Shown: piece after piece, positions 32,784 to 42,773 of the stretch
Layout of the letters: every line of letters begins with the position of its first letter
Numbering within the stretch: the stretch's first letter is position 1
Assembly: GCA_025458025.1 (NCBI GenBank)
Contig: JALOTF010000006.1
Location: 1-64,000, forward strand
From: Beijerinckiaceae bacterium
Lineage (GTDB): Bacteria > Pseudomonadota > Alphaproteobacteria > Rhizobiales > Beijerinckiaceae
Length of the DNA stretch: 64,000 bases
Direction: 5' to 3'
Translations under genes and position numbers: made by a program
Notes under the pieces: generated by a model
The model's input: only the letters and a program-made list of their open reading frames with translations
What the model was told of the DNA's origin: nothing
Databases searched by the model: none

Positions 32784-33362
32784 ATGAGCACCAAGAAGAC
32801 GACGCAGCGGGATATTTTCAAGCCGGGCGAGTTCATCGTTTATCCGGCCCATGGTGTGGGCCAGGTGACGACGATCGAGGAGCAGGAAATCGCGGGCTTC
32901 AAGCTCGAACTGTTCGTGGTGAATTTCACGAAAGAGAAGATGACCCTGCGTGTTCCGGTGGCGAAAGCCGCGAGCGTGGGCATGCGCAAGCTTTCGGACG
33001 CTTCGGCCATCGCTAAGGCGCTCGACGTGCTTACCGGCCGTGCGCGCGTGAAGCGCACGATGTGGAGCCGCCGCGCCCAGGAATACGAAGCCAAGATCAA
33101 TTCGGGCGACCTCATCGCCGTGGCCGAGGTCGTGCGCGACCTCTATCGTTCGGAAGCCCAGCCGGAGCAGTCCTATTCCGAGCGCCAGCTGTTCGAGACC
33201 GCGCTTGCGCGCCTCGTGGACGAGATCGCGGCGGTGGATGGCTCCACCGAGACCGAAGCGATGAAGCGCGTCGAGACCAGCCTCGCCAAGGGGCCGCGCC
33301 GCACGCGTGGTGCTGACGCTACGGATGCTGACAACGACGACGCCAGCGACGAAGCGGCCTGA
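32784..33362 (+). CDS. carD: CarD-family transcriptional regulator
   Basis: FKPGEFIVYPAHGVGQVTTIEEQEIAGFKLELFVVNFTKEKMTLRVPVAKAASVGMRKLSD. Confidence 0.95.
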   Translation: MSTKKTTQRDIFKPGEFIVYPAHGVGQVTTIEEQEIAGFKLELFVVNFTKEKMTLRVPVAKAASVGMRKLSDASAIAKALDVLTGRARVKRTMWSRRAQEYEAKINSGDLIAVAEVVRDLYRSEAQPEQSYSERQLFETALARLVDEIAAVDGSTETEAMKRVETSLAKGPRRTRGADATDADNDDASDEAA

Positions 33363-33387
33363 GCCCTTCTGCCAAGGCAAGAATTCC

Positions 33388-33416
33388 AGGCCCGCTCTTA
33401 CCGGCGGGCCTTTTTC
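33388..33416 (+). terminator. Terminator downstream of carD
   Basis: aggcccgc-tcttaccg-gcgggcctttttc. Confidence 0.8.
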
Positions 33417-33478
33417 GTGCCGATTTCAAGGGGGATGCGCCAATTGTGCAAATCGCCTTTGGAAAGAATCCGTTAGCC

Positions 33479-33540
33479 GCTGTGATCCGGCCGCACAGCC
33501 TCCTCGTAATGCCATAAAACAAGTGACACGGGGAGGTCAC
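33479..33540 (+). promoter_or_regulatory. rpoH 5'UTR hairpins, including an anti-SD/SD helix (candidate RNA thermometer)
   Basis: CCTCCTCG (33499-33506) is complementary, with one G-U, to CGGGGAGG (33529-33536), the SD 6 nt before the ATG at 33543; preceding GCTGTG/CACAGC stem. Confidence 0.5.
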
Positions 33541-33542
33541 AT

Positions 33543-34421
33543 ATGGCGCAGCTCGTTGGAGTTCGTCGGTCTTTTGTCCGGGCGGCAATGGACGCCCCAT
33601 TCCTGACGCGGGAAAATGAGCACGCTTTGGCTGTGCGCTGGCGCGACCATCAGGACAAGGATGCACTCCACCAGCTGACAACCGCGCATATGCGTCTCGT
33701 CATCGCGATTGCCGCGCGCTTCCGGAATTACGGTCTCCCCGTGTCCGATCTCATTCAGGAAGGCCATGTGGGCCTGCTAGAAGCCGCGGCGCGGTTTGAG
33801 CCCGACCGTGAGGTCCGATTCTCCACCTATGCCACCTGGTGGATCCGTGCTTCTATTCAAGACTTCGTGCTCCGTAACTGGTCGATTGTCCGCGGCGGCA
33901 CCAGCTCGGCCCAGAAGGCCCTGTTCTTTAACCTGCGCCGCCTGCGTCTGCGCATTCTCCAGAAGGCCGACGGCGATCCGAATGTCGATGTGCATGCTGA
34001 GATCGCGGCGGCCGTAGGGGTACAAAAAGCCGATGTGATGGCCATGGAGGCCCGGCTTTCGGCGCCCGATATGTCGCTGCATGCTCCGGTTTCCGAGGAG
34101 GATTCTTCCGATTCCGTCCGCCTGGATTTCTTCGCGGATGACAAGCCGCTGCCGGATGAACTGGTCGGCGACCAGATCGACACCGAGCGCCGGCATGACT
34201 GGCTGCAATCGGCGCTGACCGTGCTCTCCGAGCGTGAATTGCGCATCCTGCGTGAGCGTCGCCTGTCGGAAGATGGCGAGACGCTTGAGGCGCTGGGCAC
34301 CAAACTCGGCATCTCGAAGGAGCGCGTGCGTCAGATCGAGAACCGCGCGCTGGAAAAGCTGAAGAAAGCGCTGATCGAGCGCAACCCGCGCTTCGCCGAG
34401 GCCGCAGCCATTTCGGGCTGA
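33543..34421 (+). CDS. rpoH: RNA polymerase sigma factor, RpoH (sigma-32) family
   Basis: DLIQEGHVGLLEAAARFEPDREVRFSTYATWWIRASIQDFVLRNWSIVRGGTSSAQKALFFNLRRLR; LGISKERVRQIENRALEKLKKAL. Confidence 0.93.
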   Translation: MAQLVGVRRSFVRAAMDAPFLTRENEHALAVRWRDHQDKDALHQLTTAHMRLVIAIAARFRNYGLPVSDLIQEGHVGLLEAAARFEPDREVRFSTYATWWIRASIQDFVLRNWSIVRGGTSSAQKALFFNLRRLRLRILQKADGDPNVDVHAEIAAAVGVQKADVMAMEARLSAPDMSLHAPVSEEDSSDSVRLDFFADDKPLPDELVGDQIDTERRHDWLQSALTVLSERELRILRERRLSEDGETLEALGTKLGISKERVRQIENRALEKLKKALIERNPRFAEAAAISG

Positions 34422-34429
34422 GGCTGTCT

Positions 34430-35932
34430 TCAGCCGCCCGTGATGATCTTGTAGAATTGGCCGGGCGTGAGCATGTCGTCCGGCGTCAGCCCATTGAGCA
34501 CATAGAAACGCTCGAGTCCTTGCGGTACATTGCTCATATGGTTCGCAACGAGGTCTTCCGGGCGGTTCCCGGCGCGGGCCATCATGAGGCCAAGCCTCTG
34601 GCCACGCAGGCCTTTCGCCTCATCCTCGGTGAGCTGACGGAAGCTTTTCGCCACGTTCATGAAGCGCTGGTCAGCCTCGGCGCTAAAATTCTGCGCGGCG
34701 AAGATGAAGCGGAACACATTTTCGCCCACGCGGATGAGCACCACACGGAAGGTCCAGTCCGGCCCGCGCGCAAGGCCCATCGCGGCAGGCAGGCTGCCGA
34801 TTGTCATCTCGTTGAGGTCGGTGATCGGAATGCCCTCGATCGGGTTCAGCGCGAGAAGGGCGCTCAAGGTGCGATCTGGCTCGCCGCGCGAGGAATCGAG
34901 CCGCAGCGCCTCGTTCCCACCCTGCGAAACGCCGAGCACCGCGTGGGGTGAGTTCTCCAGCGCGAATCCCTCCGGCGCATCGAAGGTGAAGCGCAGGCGC
35001 GGATGCAGGAAGGAGCGGCCACGAATGAGGCCCTGATTGGCATCCTCGCCATAGGCGATGCCATTGATGGCCTGCAGCCATTGTGTGCGGTTGGCCTCGC
35101 CCACGCCCGGCGCGCCGAACTGGCGGGCAACCGCAATGGCCTTGTCGAGCCGTTCGGGCGTCGTTGGGTGCGTGGCAAGAATGTCGTTCGGCTCGCTCCC
35201 GGCCGTGTGGTCATCCATGCGGGTGCGCATGCGGCTGGTGCGATCAAGTGCCACGAGAAAGCGCACCGCGCCATGGGCCTCGAAACCGGCTTTCGCGATA
35301 GCGCGCACGCCGAGTTCGTCGGCATCGATCTCCTGTTGGCGGGAGAAGCTTGCCAGCGCGATCTTGCTCTGGTCGCGCATCAGGCGGCTCGTGCCGGGAT
35401 TGGCGAGCACCTCTTGATGCACGCGGCTGACGAGCACCGAGCGGCTTTCCAGCTCCGCGCGCTCCATCGCGTGCCGTCCCGTGACATGCGCGATCTCATG
35501 CGCAATGACGGAAGCGGCTTCTGCCGTGTCATTCGCGAGGGCGAGCAGGCCGCGCGTCACATAGACATAGCCATTGGGCAGCGCGAAGGCGTTGACGCTG
35601 GGTGAATTGAGGATCGTCACCCGGTAGGTTTCGTTCGGCCGATCCGAGACAAGGCGCAAGCGATTGGCGATCTCGCTCAGCAAGGCCTGAAGACGCGGCG
35701 CGCGGTATTCGCCACCGAAGCTGCGGATGAGGCGCTGATGCTCGCGCTCCAGCGCAGAGCCCGGCTCCAGCATGGGCATGGTGCCGGGCAGTTCCACGCG
35801 CGCCGGCTCATCCATCGAAATGGGGATGGTGTCACTGACGCATGCCGAAAGAAGCCCCGCAAGCACGAGCGTGGCGGCCACGCGGGAAAGCGGGGCGAGA
35901 GGATAGGGTCTAGGCAGGGTCGTCAGGAGCAT
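34430..35932 (-). CDS. M48-family metalloprotease, predicted lipoprotein
   Basis: Lipobox LSAC; ASVIAHEIAHVTGRHAMER (HExxH); QQEIDADELGVRAIAKAGF. Confidence 0.92.
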   Translation of the reverse strand: MLLTTLPRPYPLAPLSRVAATLVLAGLLSACVSDTIPISMDEPARVELPGTMPMLEPGSALEREHQRLIRSFGGEYRAPRLQALLSEIANRLRLVSDRPNETYRVTILNSPSVNAFALPNGYVYVTRGLLALANDTAEAASVIAHEIAHVTGRHAMERAELESRSVLVSRVHQEVLANPGTSRLMRDQSKIALASFSRQQEIDADELGVRAIAKAGFEAHGAVRFLVALDRTSRMRTRMDDHTAGSEPNDILATHPTTPERLDKAIAVARQFGAPGVGEANRTQWLQAINGIAYGEDANQGLIRGRSFLHPRLRFTFDAPEGFALENSPHAVLGVSQGGNEALRLDSSRGEPDRTLSALLALNPIEGIPITDLNEMTIGSLPAAMGLARGPDWTFRVVLIRVGENVFRFIFAAQNFSAEADQRFMNVAKSFRQLTEDEAKGLRGQRLGLMMARAGNRPEDLVANHMSNVPQGLERFYVLNGLTPDDMLTPGQFYKIITGG

Positions 35933-35988
35933 GAAACCGCGAGGCGCCCGGAAAATACGGCTCTCTGTAGCCTGAAGCGGTGATTGTG

Positions 35989-36774
35989 TCATCGCTGTGG
36001 TGCGGTTTCGGTCTTTTCGAGCGTCGAAAGATGATCCGCACTGTCGAGCCGCGAGCGGCGCAGGCCTTCGCGCGCGACAAGAAAGCGAATCACCGCGCGC
36101 TGGCCTGCCAGCTTTTCCGGTGTTTGGCCTCGTTGCGTGAGCGCGGAAATGGTCGCGGATGTCGCTGAAAGCGACGGGCCGGTGCGGCCCGCCCCCCGGA
36201 TGTTGAGGAAGAAGATCTCGCGCCACGGGCGAACTGCCGAGATGGTCCAGATCACCACCATGCGTCGTCCCGCATGGCGGCCGGGATCGCCCTCGATGGT
36301 CGCGAGGCGCTGCGCCTGCACGCGCGGCGCCCAATGCCCGCGCCGCTCGCGGATCGCAATGGCCTCATGGGTGAGGAGTTCCTCCCAGCAATGGCCCGTT
36401 GCATCGGGCCAGCCCGGCACAAGGCCGGCTTCGACCATGCCCGCCTGCAACCAGAAGGGCGGGAGCGTCGAATCAGGCTCTTGGACGAAAAGATAGGCGG
36501 GCGTGGCGCCCCAGCGATCCGGCGGGGCGACCGCCTTCCAGCTCACGCGCTGGCCGTGCAGGGATTCCGTGAGCCCCTTCGCGAGCTTCGCGCGCATGTT
36601 GGGTTCGAGGTGATCTGGCCAGACGATGTTCGCGAGCTTCAGGGCCGGCCCTTCCGCGAGGGTGAGTGTGCCATCGGCATCGATTCGCTGGATATTCGCC
36701 GGCAGGGCCGCCTCCGGCGTGCAGGCACGGGGCGTGACGGATTGCCCCAGCGCGAACCCTGCGGTGAAGAGCAC
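35989..36774 (-). CDS. Thermonuclease (SNase-fold)-like secreted protein; start uncertain (GTG suggested)
   Basis: LKLANIVWPDHLEPNMRAKLAKGLTESLHGQRVSWK...DRWGATPAYLFVQ; the longer ORF call crosses the tRNA on the opposite strand and is not credible. Confidence 0.6.
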   Translation of the reverse strand: MLFTAGFALGQSVTPRACTPEAALPANIQRIDADGTLTLAEGPALKLANIVWPDHLEPNMRAKLAKGLTESLHGQRVSWKAVAPPDRWGATPAYLFVQEPDSTLPPFWLQAGMVEAGLVPGWPDATGHCWEELLTHEAIAIRERRGHWAPRVQAQRLATIEGDPGRHAGRRMVVIWTISAVRPWREIFFLNIRGAGRTGPSLSATSATISALTQRGQTPEKLAGQRAVIRFLVAREGLRRSRLDSADHLSTLEKTETAPQR

Positions 36775-36842
36775 TGCGACCCATGGGCGCAGGAGAGGGA
36801 TGCATCCGCCGCGAAAACCTGCTAGGAGCGCTCGACCGGAAA

Positions 36843-36919
36843 GGTCCCGTAGCTCAGCAGGATAGAGCGGCAGTTTCCTAAACTGTAGGCCACAGGTTCG
36901 AATCCTGTCGGGATCGCCA
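36843..36919 (+). tRNA. tRNA-Arg (anticodon CCT)
   Basis: Cloverleaf: acceptor GGTCCCG/CGGGATC, D-arm GCTC/GAGC, anticodon stem GCAGT/ACTGT with loop TTCCTAA, T-arm ACAGG-TTCGAAT-CCTGT, encoded CCA. Confidence 0.95.
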
Positions 36920-36984
36920 ATTCTCGTGCCGTTTCCGTCGAACCTGTGGTTGGTCTTGCCCGTCATCGCCAGAGCTCGACGGGT

Positions 36985-37009
36985 GGTTCGAATCCTGTCG
37001 GGATCGCCA
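36985..37009 (+). repeat. 25-bp duplicate of the tRNA-Arg 3' end (T-arm/acceptor/CCA)
   Basis: ggttcgaatcctgtcgggatcgcca is identical at 36895-36919 and 36985-37009. Confidence 0.95.
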
Positions 37010-37159
37010 GCTTCGGCTTCTGGGCCTTTCAGCCAGACGCCTTCTTGCAAATTTGCCAATATTTCTACGGCCTGCCCCCGGGGTTCTGTTTCGGAAGCTA
37101 GTGCAGTGCCCGCGAAACTCTGCTGTTTTGCTGCCCTGTTGCCGGCGAAGAATGCCCCC

Positions 37160-37199
37160 TTGTCATCGTCCGGACATTGTTCTTTCATGAACCTGTTGC
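37160..37199 (+). promoter_or_regulatory. Candidate PhoB (Pho box) array upstream of ugpB
   Basis: 11-bp phased heptamers TTGTCAT-cgtc-CGGACAT-tgtt-CTTTCAT-gaac-CTGTTGC, resembling CTGTCAT repeats; about 75 bp before ugpB. Confidence 0.45.
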
Positions 37200-37273
37200 C
37201 GACCCTGCGGATAAGCGCGGCCTGAAGACGCCGCGTGACGAAGTGAGACAGGGCGGCCAAGGAGGATTGCTTC

Positions 37274-38596
37274 ATGAATATCAATCGTCGTCTCCTCTGC
37301 GGAGCGGCCTTCGCGCTTTCAGCTCTCGCAACCACGCCGGCTTTCGCGCAGGTCGAGCTGCAATGGTGGCATGCCATGACGGGCGCCAACAACGACGTCA
37401 TCGTGCGCCTCGCCGAAGAGTTCAACCAGAGCCAGAAGGAATTCAAGGTCGTCCCGACCTACAAGGGTTCCTATCCGGATACGCTGAATGCCGGCATCGC
37501 CGCCTTCCGCGCGGGCAATGCGCCGCATATCCTTCAGGTCTTCGAGGTGGGCACCGCTACGATGATGGGCGCCAAGGGCGCGATCAAGCCGGTGCAGGAC
37601 CTCATGAAGGAAGCCGGTGAAACCTTCGATCCGAAGAGCTATCTCCCGGCTATCACGGGTTATTATTCCACGGTGAAGGGCGAGATGCTCTCCTTCCCGT
37701 TCAACTCATCCTCGGCGGTGATGTGGATCAACAAGGACCAGTTCCGGAAGGCCGGGCTCGACCCCGACAAGCCGCCGAAGACCTGGCCGGAAGTGTTCGA
37801 GGCTGCCAAGAAGCTCAAGACCGTGAGCCCTACCTGCGGTTTCTCGTCGGCTTGGATCACCTGGCTCAACATCGAGCAGCTTGGCGCCTGGCACAACACG
37901 CCGATCGGCAGCAAAGCGAACGGCATGGACGGCTTCGACACCACGTTCCAGATCAACCAGCCGCTCTTCGTGCGCCACCTGCAGAACCTGATGGACCTGC
38001 AGAAGGACAAGACCTTCGATTATTCGGGCCGCACGAACACGGGTGAGGGACGCTTCACCTCGGGCGAATGCCCGCTGTTCCTCACGTCTTCGGCCTTCTT
38101 CGGCAATGTGAAGGCGAATGCGAAGTTCGAATGGACCAACGCCGTGATGCCGTATTACCCGGATGTCGCCGGCGCGCCGCAGAATTCGATCATCGGCGGG
38201 GCCTCGCTCTGGGTGATGGGCGGCAAGAAGGCGGATGAATACAAGGGTGTCGCGAAGTTCTTCACGTTCCTCTCGAATGTGGACCGCCAGGTGAAGCTGC
38301 ACACGGAATCGGGCTATCTCCCGATCACTAAGGCGGCCTACGAGAAGGTGAAGGCCTCGGGCTTCTACCAGCAGAATCCGCATCTCGAGACGCCGCTCAT
38401 CCAGCTCAACAACAAGGAACCGACCGAGAATTCCCGTGGCCTGCGCTTCGGTGGTCTCGTGCAGATCCGCGACATGTGGGCCGAGGAATACGAGGCTGCG
38501 CTGACCGGCAAGAAGACGGCGAAGGAAGCGATGGACGCTGCGGTGAGCCGTGGCAACGAAGTTTTGCGCCAGTTCGAGCGCACGGTTTCGCGCTAA
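37274..38596 (+). CDS. ugpB: sn-glycerol-3-phosphate ABC transporter substrate-binding protein
   Basis: VELQWWHAMTGANNDVIVRLAEEFNQSQKEFKVVPTYKGSYPDTLNAGIAAFRAGNAPHILQVFEVGTATMMGA. Confidence 0.95.
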   Translation: MNINRRLLCGAAFALSALATTPAFAQVELQWWHAMTGANNDVIVRLAEEFNQSQKEFKVVPTYKGSYPDTLNAGIAAFRAGNAPHILQVFEVGTATMMGAKGAIKPVQDLMKEAGETFDPKSYLPAITGYYSTVKGEMLSFPFNSSSAVMWINKDQFRKAGLDPDKPPKTWPEVFEAAKKLKTVSPTCGFSSAWITWLNIEQLGAWHNTPIGSKANGMDGFDTTFQINQPLFVRHLQNLMDLQKDKTFDYSGRTNTGEGRFTSGECPLFLTSSAFFGNVKANAKFEWTNAVMPYYPDVAGAPQNSIIGGASLWVMGGKKADEYKGVAKFFTFLSNVDRQVKLHTESGYLPITKAAYEKVKASGFYQQNPHLETPLIQLNNKEPTENSRGLRFGGLVQIRDMWAEEYEAALTGKKTAKEAMDAAVSRGNEVLRQFERTVSR

Positions 38597-38609
38597 TTCC
38601 TGAAATTTG

Positions 38610-38636
38610 CGGCCGGGCGACACAAGTGCCCGGCCG
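38610..38636 (+). promoter_or_regulatory. Intercistronic hairpin between ugpB and ugpA
   Basis: cggccgggc-gacacaagt-gcccggccg; likely 3' stabiliser/partial terminator. Confidence 0.55.
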
Positions 38637-38663
38637 TTTCATCTCGCGGGGGAGGGGTGAGGC

Positions 38664-39545
38664 ATGGAAAAGCGCGTGGTGTTCCACGGCAAACTGTTGC
38701 CGTTCCTGCTGCTCGCGCCGCAATTGCTTGTCACGCTGATCTTTTTCTACCTGCCGGCCGGGCAGGCGGTTTGGCAGAGCTTCCTCGTGCAGGATGCCTT
38801 CGGGCTTTCCACCGAATTCGTCTGGTTCGAGAACTATCAGATTCTGTTCTCGAAGGCGGATTACTACCGCACCATGCTGACGACGGCGATTTTCTCGTCG
38901 CTGGTGGCGTTCTTCTCGCTTTCGATCGCGCTGCTTTTCGCGGTGCAGGCCGACAAGCACATCAAATTCGCGACGGGCTACAAGACGCTGCTCATCTGGC
39001 CTTATGCGGTGGCGCCGGCCATTGCAGGCGTGCTCTGGCTCTTCATGTTCCAGCCTTCGCTTGGCCTTGTCAGTCAGTCCATCCGCGCGGCGGGCTTTGA
39101 ATGGAACCCGCTGCTGAACCAGAACCACGCCATGGCTCTCGTGGTGATGGCCGCGACCTGGAAGCAGATCTCCTACAATTTCCTGTTCTTCCTCGCTGGC
39201 CTGCAGGCGATCCCGAAATCGGTGATCGAGGCCGCTGCGATTGACGGCGCAACGCCGATGCGCCGCTTCTGGACCATCATCTTCCCGCTGCTCTCGCCCA
39301 CCACCTTCTTCCTGCTCGTTGTGAACATCGTCTACGTGTTCTTCGATACCTTCGGCATCATCGACGCAGCCACGCAGGGTGGCCCCGCGAAGGGCACCGA
39401 AACGCTCGTCTACAAGGTGTTCTCCGATGGCAAGAGCGGCGGCGATCTCGGTGGTTCGGCCGCGCAATCCGTGGTGCTCATGGTGATTGTGATCGCGCTG
39501 ACCGCGATCCAGTTCCGCTATGTCGAGCGCAAGGTGCAATATTGA
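38664..39545 (+). CDS. ugpA: sn-glycerol-3-phosphate ABC transporter permease UgpA
   Basis: [83 protein letters not shown] (EAA motif). Confidence 0.94.
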   Translation: MEKRVVFHGKLLPFLLLAPQLLVTLIFFYLPAGQAVWQSFLVQDAFGLSTEFVWFENYQILFSKADYYRTMLTTAIFSSLVAFFSLSIALLFAVQADKHIKFATGYKTLLIWPYAVAPAIAGVLWLFMFQPSLGLVSQSIRAAGFEWNPLLNQNHAMALVVMAATWKQISYNFLFFLAGLQAIPKSVIEAAAIDGATPMRRFWTIIFPLLSPTTFFLLVVNIVYVFFDTFGIIDAATQGGPAKGTETLVYKVFSDGKSGGDLGGSAAQSVVLMVIVIALTAIQFRYVERKVQY

Positions 39546-40066
39546 AACGGCACGCCCTCGCCTCCCTTGCCGCCCTGCTTTTCTCTGCCTTCGCGAGCGT
39601 CGCATCGGCACAATCGGCCGCACCGCAGCGCGTGGTGGATGGTTTTTCGGGTGTGATCCTCATCTGCAATCCTGCGGTCGCCCAGGCCTGGGGTATCCCC
39701 ATCTGTGAGGTGACCGCGCAGGAATTCACCGCGAGGGCCAAGGCCGGGAATATGCGCCATCTCGTCGGCAAGCCGGGCGCGGTTGATTCGATGCCGGAAC
39801 ATGCAACCCCGAAGGGGCCGATCGAGACCGCGAAATCCCTGCGCCTGCTCATCTGGTTTGATCGGCTCGACCGCCCGGAAAAGGGCTGGCAGATGAACCT
39901 TCGCGCCTATAGCGAGCTTCGCGGGCCGGGCGGGCAAAGGATGTGGCGGAATGTTTTCGTTCAGAGCGCGATCTTCGAGGCCGGGCGCGAGGAAAGGCAG
40001 GCCCGGGAGGCTATGCCGCTCGTGATCCGGGGCTTCATGGATCTCATGTCAAAGCCGCAATCATGA
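39542..40066 (+). CDS. Secreted hypothetical protein embedded in the ugp operon
   Basis: TTG start overlaps the ugpA stop; signal peptide [20 protein letters not shown]; no recognised domain. Confidence 0.6.
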   Translation: MKRHALASLAALLFSAFASVASAQSAAPQRVVDGFSGVILICNPAVAQAWGIPICEVTAQEFTARAKAGNMRHLVGKPGAVDSMPEHATPKGPIETAKSLRLLIWFDRLDRPEKGWQMNLRAYSELRGPGGQRMWRNVFVQSAIFEAGREERQAREAMPLVIRGFMDLMSKPQS

Positions 40067-40118
40067 GCCTCGCGATGCTTTTCCAAGATCCTGCGATGCC
40101 TACAAGCAAGGTTCAGTT

Positions 40119-40880
40119 GTGATGGCCTCGGTGATGTGGAAAGAGCGCACGGCGCCGGAACTCAACGCGCTCGCGAAAGCGGGGGCACTGGTGATTTTGC
40201 CGGTGGCCTCCATGGAACAGCATGGCCCGCATCTCGCGGTGGGTGTGGATACCTATCTCTGCGAGTCGGTGTGTCGTCTCGCGGCCGAGCGGGTGGCGGA
40301 AGGCGCTTGCGTGGTTGCGCCCACGCTCTGGGTCGGCATGGCCGAGCATCACATGGCCCTAGGCGGTACCTTCACGCTCGATATCCCGACCTATCGCGCG
40401 GTTTTGCTCTGCCTGCTGAAGAGCATCGAACGGCACGGCTTCAAGCGCGTGCTGATCGTCAACGGGCATGGCGGGAACATCGCAGCGCTTGGCGCCTTCC
40501 TCCCGGATTTCGCGCGCGAGACGACGCTCTTCATCCGCGCGGTCACCTATTTCGAACTGGCGAAACCGGCCATCGCGCCGCTGCTCGAGAAGCAATCCGG
40601 CACCATGCATGCCTGCGAGGTGGAAACCTCGATGATGATGGCCTTGCAGCCTAATGAGGTGCGTCCTGATCGCCTCGCCGATGCCCATGGCATGCTGGAG
40701 GCGGAATCGGGCTCGCTGATGCGCCCGGTCGTCGCGCGATACCGCCCATTCGCCGATCTGACGCCCTCGGGCGTGATCGGTGACGCGCGCGTGGCAAACC
40801 GCGAGAAAGGCGAGGCACTCGTCGCGGCCTGCGCGCAAGCGCTCGCCGACTGGATTTCGGGACCGGAGGGCCAGAGCTGA
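40119..40880 (+). CDS. Creatininase-family amidohydrolase
   Basis: [56 protein letters not shown]. Confidence 0.92.
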   Translation: MMASVMWKERTAPELNALAKAGALVILPVASMEQHGPHLAVGVDTYLCESVCRLAAERVAEGACVVAPTLWVGMAEHHMALGGTFTLDIPTYRAVLLCLLKSIERHGFKRVLIVNGHGGNIAALGAFLPDFARETTLFIRAVTYFELAKPAIAPLLEKQSGTMHACEVETSMMMALQPNEVRPDRLADAHGMLEAESGSLMRPVVARYRPFADLTPSGVIGDARVANREKGEALVAACAQALADWISGPEGQS

Positions 40881-41728
40881 TGGTCGAACGCAAGCGCCTT
40901 CTCGATTTCCTGCCGCATCTCGTGCTGCTCCTGGGCATCGCGATCGTGGCATTCCCGGTCTATGTGGCGTTTGTCGCTTCCACCTGGGATGCCGCGACGA
41001 TCTCCAACGGCCAGATGCCCCTTCGGCCGGGCCCGTACTTCCTCGAGAATTACTATCGCACGATCTTCGTCGGCACCTCGTCCTCCACCCGCGAGCCGGT
41101 TGGCACGATGATGCTGAACTCGCTGATCATGGCGATGTGCATCGCGCTTGGAAAAATCGCGATCTCGCTGATCTCGGCCTTCGCGGTCGTTTATTTCCGC
41201 TTTCCCTTCCGCATGGCGGCGTTCTGGATCATCTTCATGACCCTCATGCTGCCGGTGGAAGTGCGCATCTTCCCCACCTACAAGATCGTCGCAGATCTGC
41301 GGCTGCTCGATACCTTCGCTGGTCTCACGATCCCGCTCATCGCCTCGGCGACGGCGACCCTGCTTTTCCGGCAGTTCTTCATGACCGTTCCGGACGAACT
41401 GGTGGAAGCCTCGAAGATCGATGGTGCTGGGCCGATGAAATTCTTCTTCGACACCCTCGTGCCGCTCTCGATCACCTCGGTCGCGGCGATGTTCGTGGTG
41501 CAGTTCATCTATGGCTGGAACCAGTATCTCTGGCCGCTGCTCATCACCACCAAGGACAACATGCAGACCATTGTCATCGGCATCAAGAAGATGATCGTGA
41601 CACAGGATGCGCTGACGGAATGGCAGCTCGCCATGGCCACCGCCATCCTTGCCATGCTGCCCCCGGTGATCGTGGTCGTGGTGATGCAGAAATTGTTCGT
41701 GAAGGGCCTCGTGGAGACCGAAAAATGA
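40880..41728 (+). CDS. ugpE: sn-glycerol-3-phosphate ABC transporter permease UgpE
   Basis: [51 protein letters not shown]. Confidence 0.94.
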   Translation: MVERKRLLDFLPHLVLLLGIAIVAFPVYVAFVASTWDAATISNGQMPLRPGPYFLENYYRTIFVGTSSSTREPVGTMMLNSLIMAMCIALGKIAISLISAFAVVYFRFPFRMAAFWIIFMTLMLPVEVRIFPTYKIVADLRLLDTFAGLTIPLIASATATLLFRQFFMTVPDELVEASKIDGAGPMKFFFDTLVPLSITSVAAMFVVQFIYGWNQYLWPLLITTKDNMQTIVIGIKKMIVTQDALTEWQLAMATAILAMLPPVIVVVVMQKLFVKGLVETEK

Positions 41729-42771
41729 GTGATGTGAGGCTCGAAGGCGTTCGCAAGGTCTATGCGGGCGGGGTGGAAGCGGTGAAGGGGGTGAGTCTCG
41801 ACATCGCCGATGGCCAGTTCTGTGTGCTCGTTGGCCCTTCGGGCTGCGGTAAATCCACGCTCCTGCGCATGGTCGCGGGGCTGGAAACGATTTCCGGCGG
41901 CACCTGTGCCATCGATGGCCGTGTCGTGAACGAGATCGAGCCGGCCGAGCGGGATATCGCGATGGTGTTCCAGAATTACGCGCTCTACCCACACATGTCG
42001 GTCTACGACAACATGGCCTATGGCCTGCGCAATCGCGGCACGCCGAAGGACGAAATCGACGCGCGTGTGAAGGAAGCTGCGCGCATTCTGGAGGTCGAGC
42101 CGTTTTTGCAGCGCAAGCCGAAGGCGCTCTCCGGCGGCCAGCGCCAGCGTGTGGCGATGGGTCGCGCCATCGTGCGCAAGCCCAAGGTGTTCCTGTTCGA
42201 CGAGCCGCTTTCGAACCTTGATGCCAAGCTGCGCATCCAGATGCGCGTCGAGATCAAGAAGCTGCAGCGCGCGCTGAAAACCACCTCGATCTACGTCACG
42301 CATGATCAGCTCGAAGCGATGACTCTCGCCGACCAGCTCGTGGTGATGAACAAAGGGCAAGTGGAGCAGGCCGGCGCGCCGCTCGAACTCTATGAAAAGC
42401 CGCAGACAGTGTTCGTCGCGGGCTTTATCGGCGCGCCGCCGATGAACCTCGTCACGGTGCCCGAGAGTGGTTTGCCGGGCCTTACCTTGCCCGAACGACC
42501 GCCGGGGCCGGTGGTGCTGGGCGTGCGCCCGGAACACCTTCATGAGGATGGTGCGTCACCCTTCGGTCTTGCGATTGAGATTGTGGTGACGGCGGTGGAG
42601 GCGGTGGGCGCCGAGACCTATCTCTACGGCGCGCTCAACGGCGATGGACCGGAGCTTATCGTCCGTGTGGCTGGCCGCGCGACGCATGTGCCCGGCCAGC
42701 GCCTCACGGCGACAGCTGCGCCGGATCAGCTGCATTTCTTCAACCCGCAGACGGGCAAGCGGATCGGCTGA
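41725..42771 (+). CDS. ugpC: sn-glycerol-3-phosphate ABC transporter ATP-binding protein
   Basis: [41 protein letters not shown] overlap with ugpE. Confidence 0.94.
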   Translation: MSDVRLEGVRKVYAGGVEAVKGVSLDIADGQFCVLVGPSGCGKSTLLRMVAGLETISGGTCAIDGRVVNEIEPAERDIAMVFQNYALYPHMSVYDNMAYGLRNRGTPKDEIDARVKEAARILEVEPFLQRKPKALSGGQRQRVAMGRAIVRKPKVFLFDEPLSNLDAKLRIQMRVEIKKLQRALKTTSIYVTHDQLEAMTLADQLVVMNKGQVEQAGAPLELYEKPQTVFVAGFIGAPPMNLVTVPESGLPGLTLPERPPGPVVLGVRPEHLHEDGASPFGLAIEIVVTAVEAVGAETYLYGALNGDGPELIVRVAGRATHVPGQRLTATAAPDQLHFFNPQTGKRIG

Positions 42772-42773
42772 AT

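Noticed and set aside
35989-37446. 485-aa minus ORF as annotated by the ORF track
   Set aside because: Its N-terminal half crosses the tRNA-Arg gene and its duplicate on the other strand; only the C-terminal ~262 codons are plausible
40547-41992. 481-aa and similar long minus ORFs over the ugp operon
   Set aside because: Antisense to intact ugpE/ugpC/creatininase genes; no family signature
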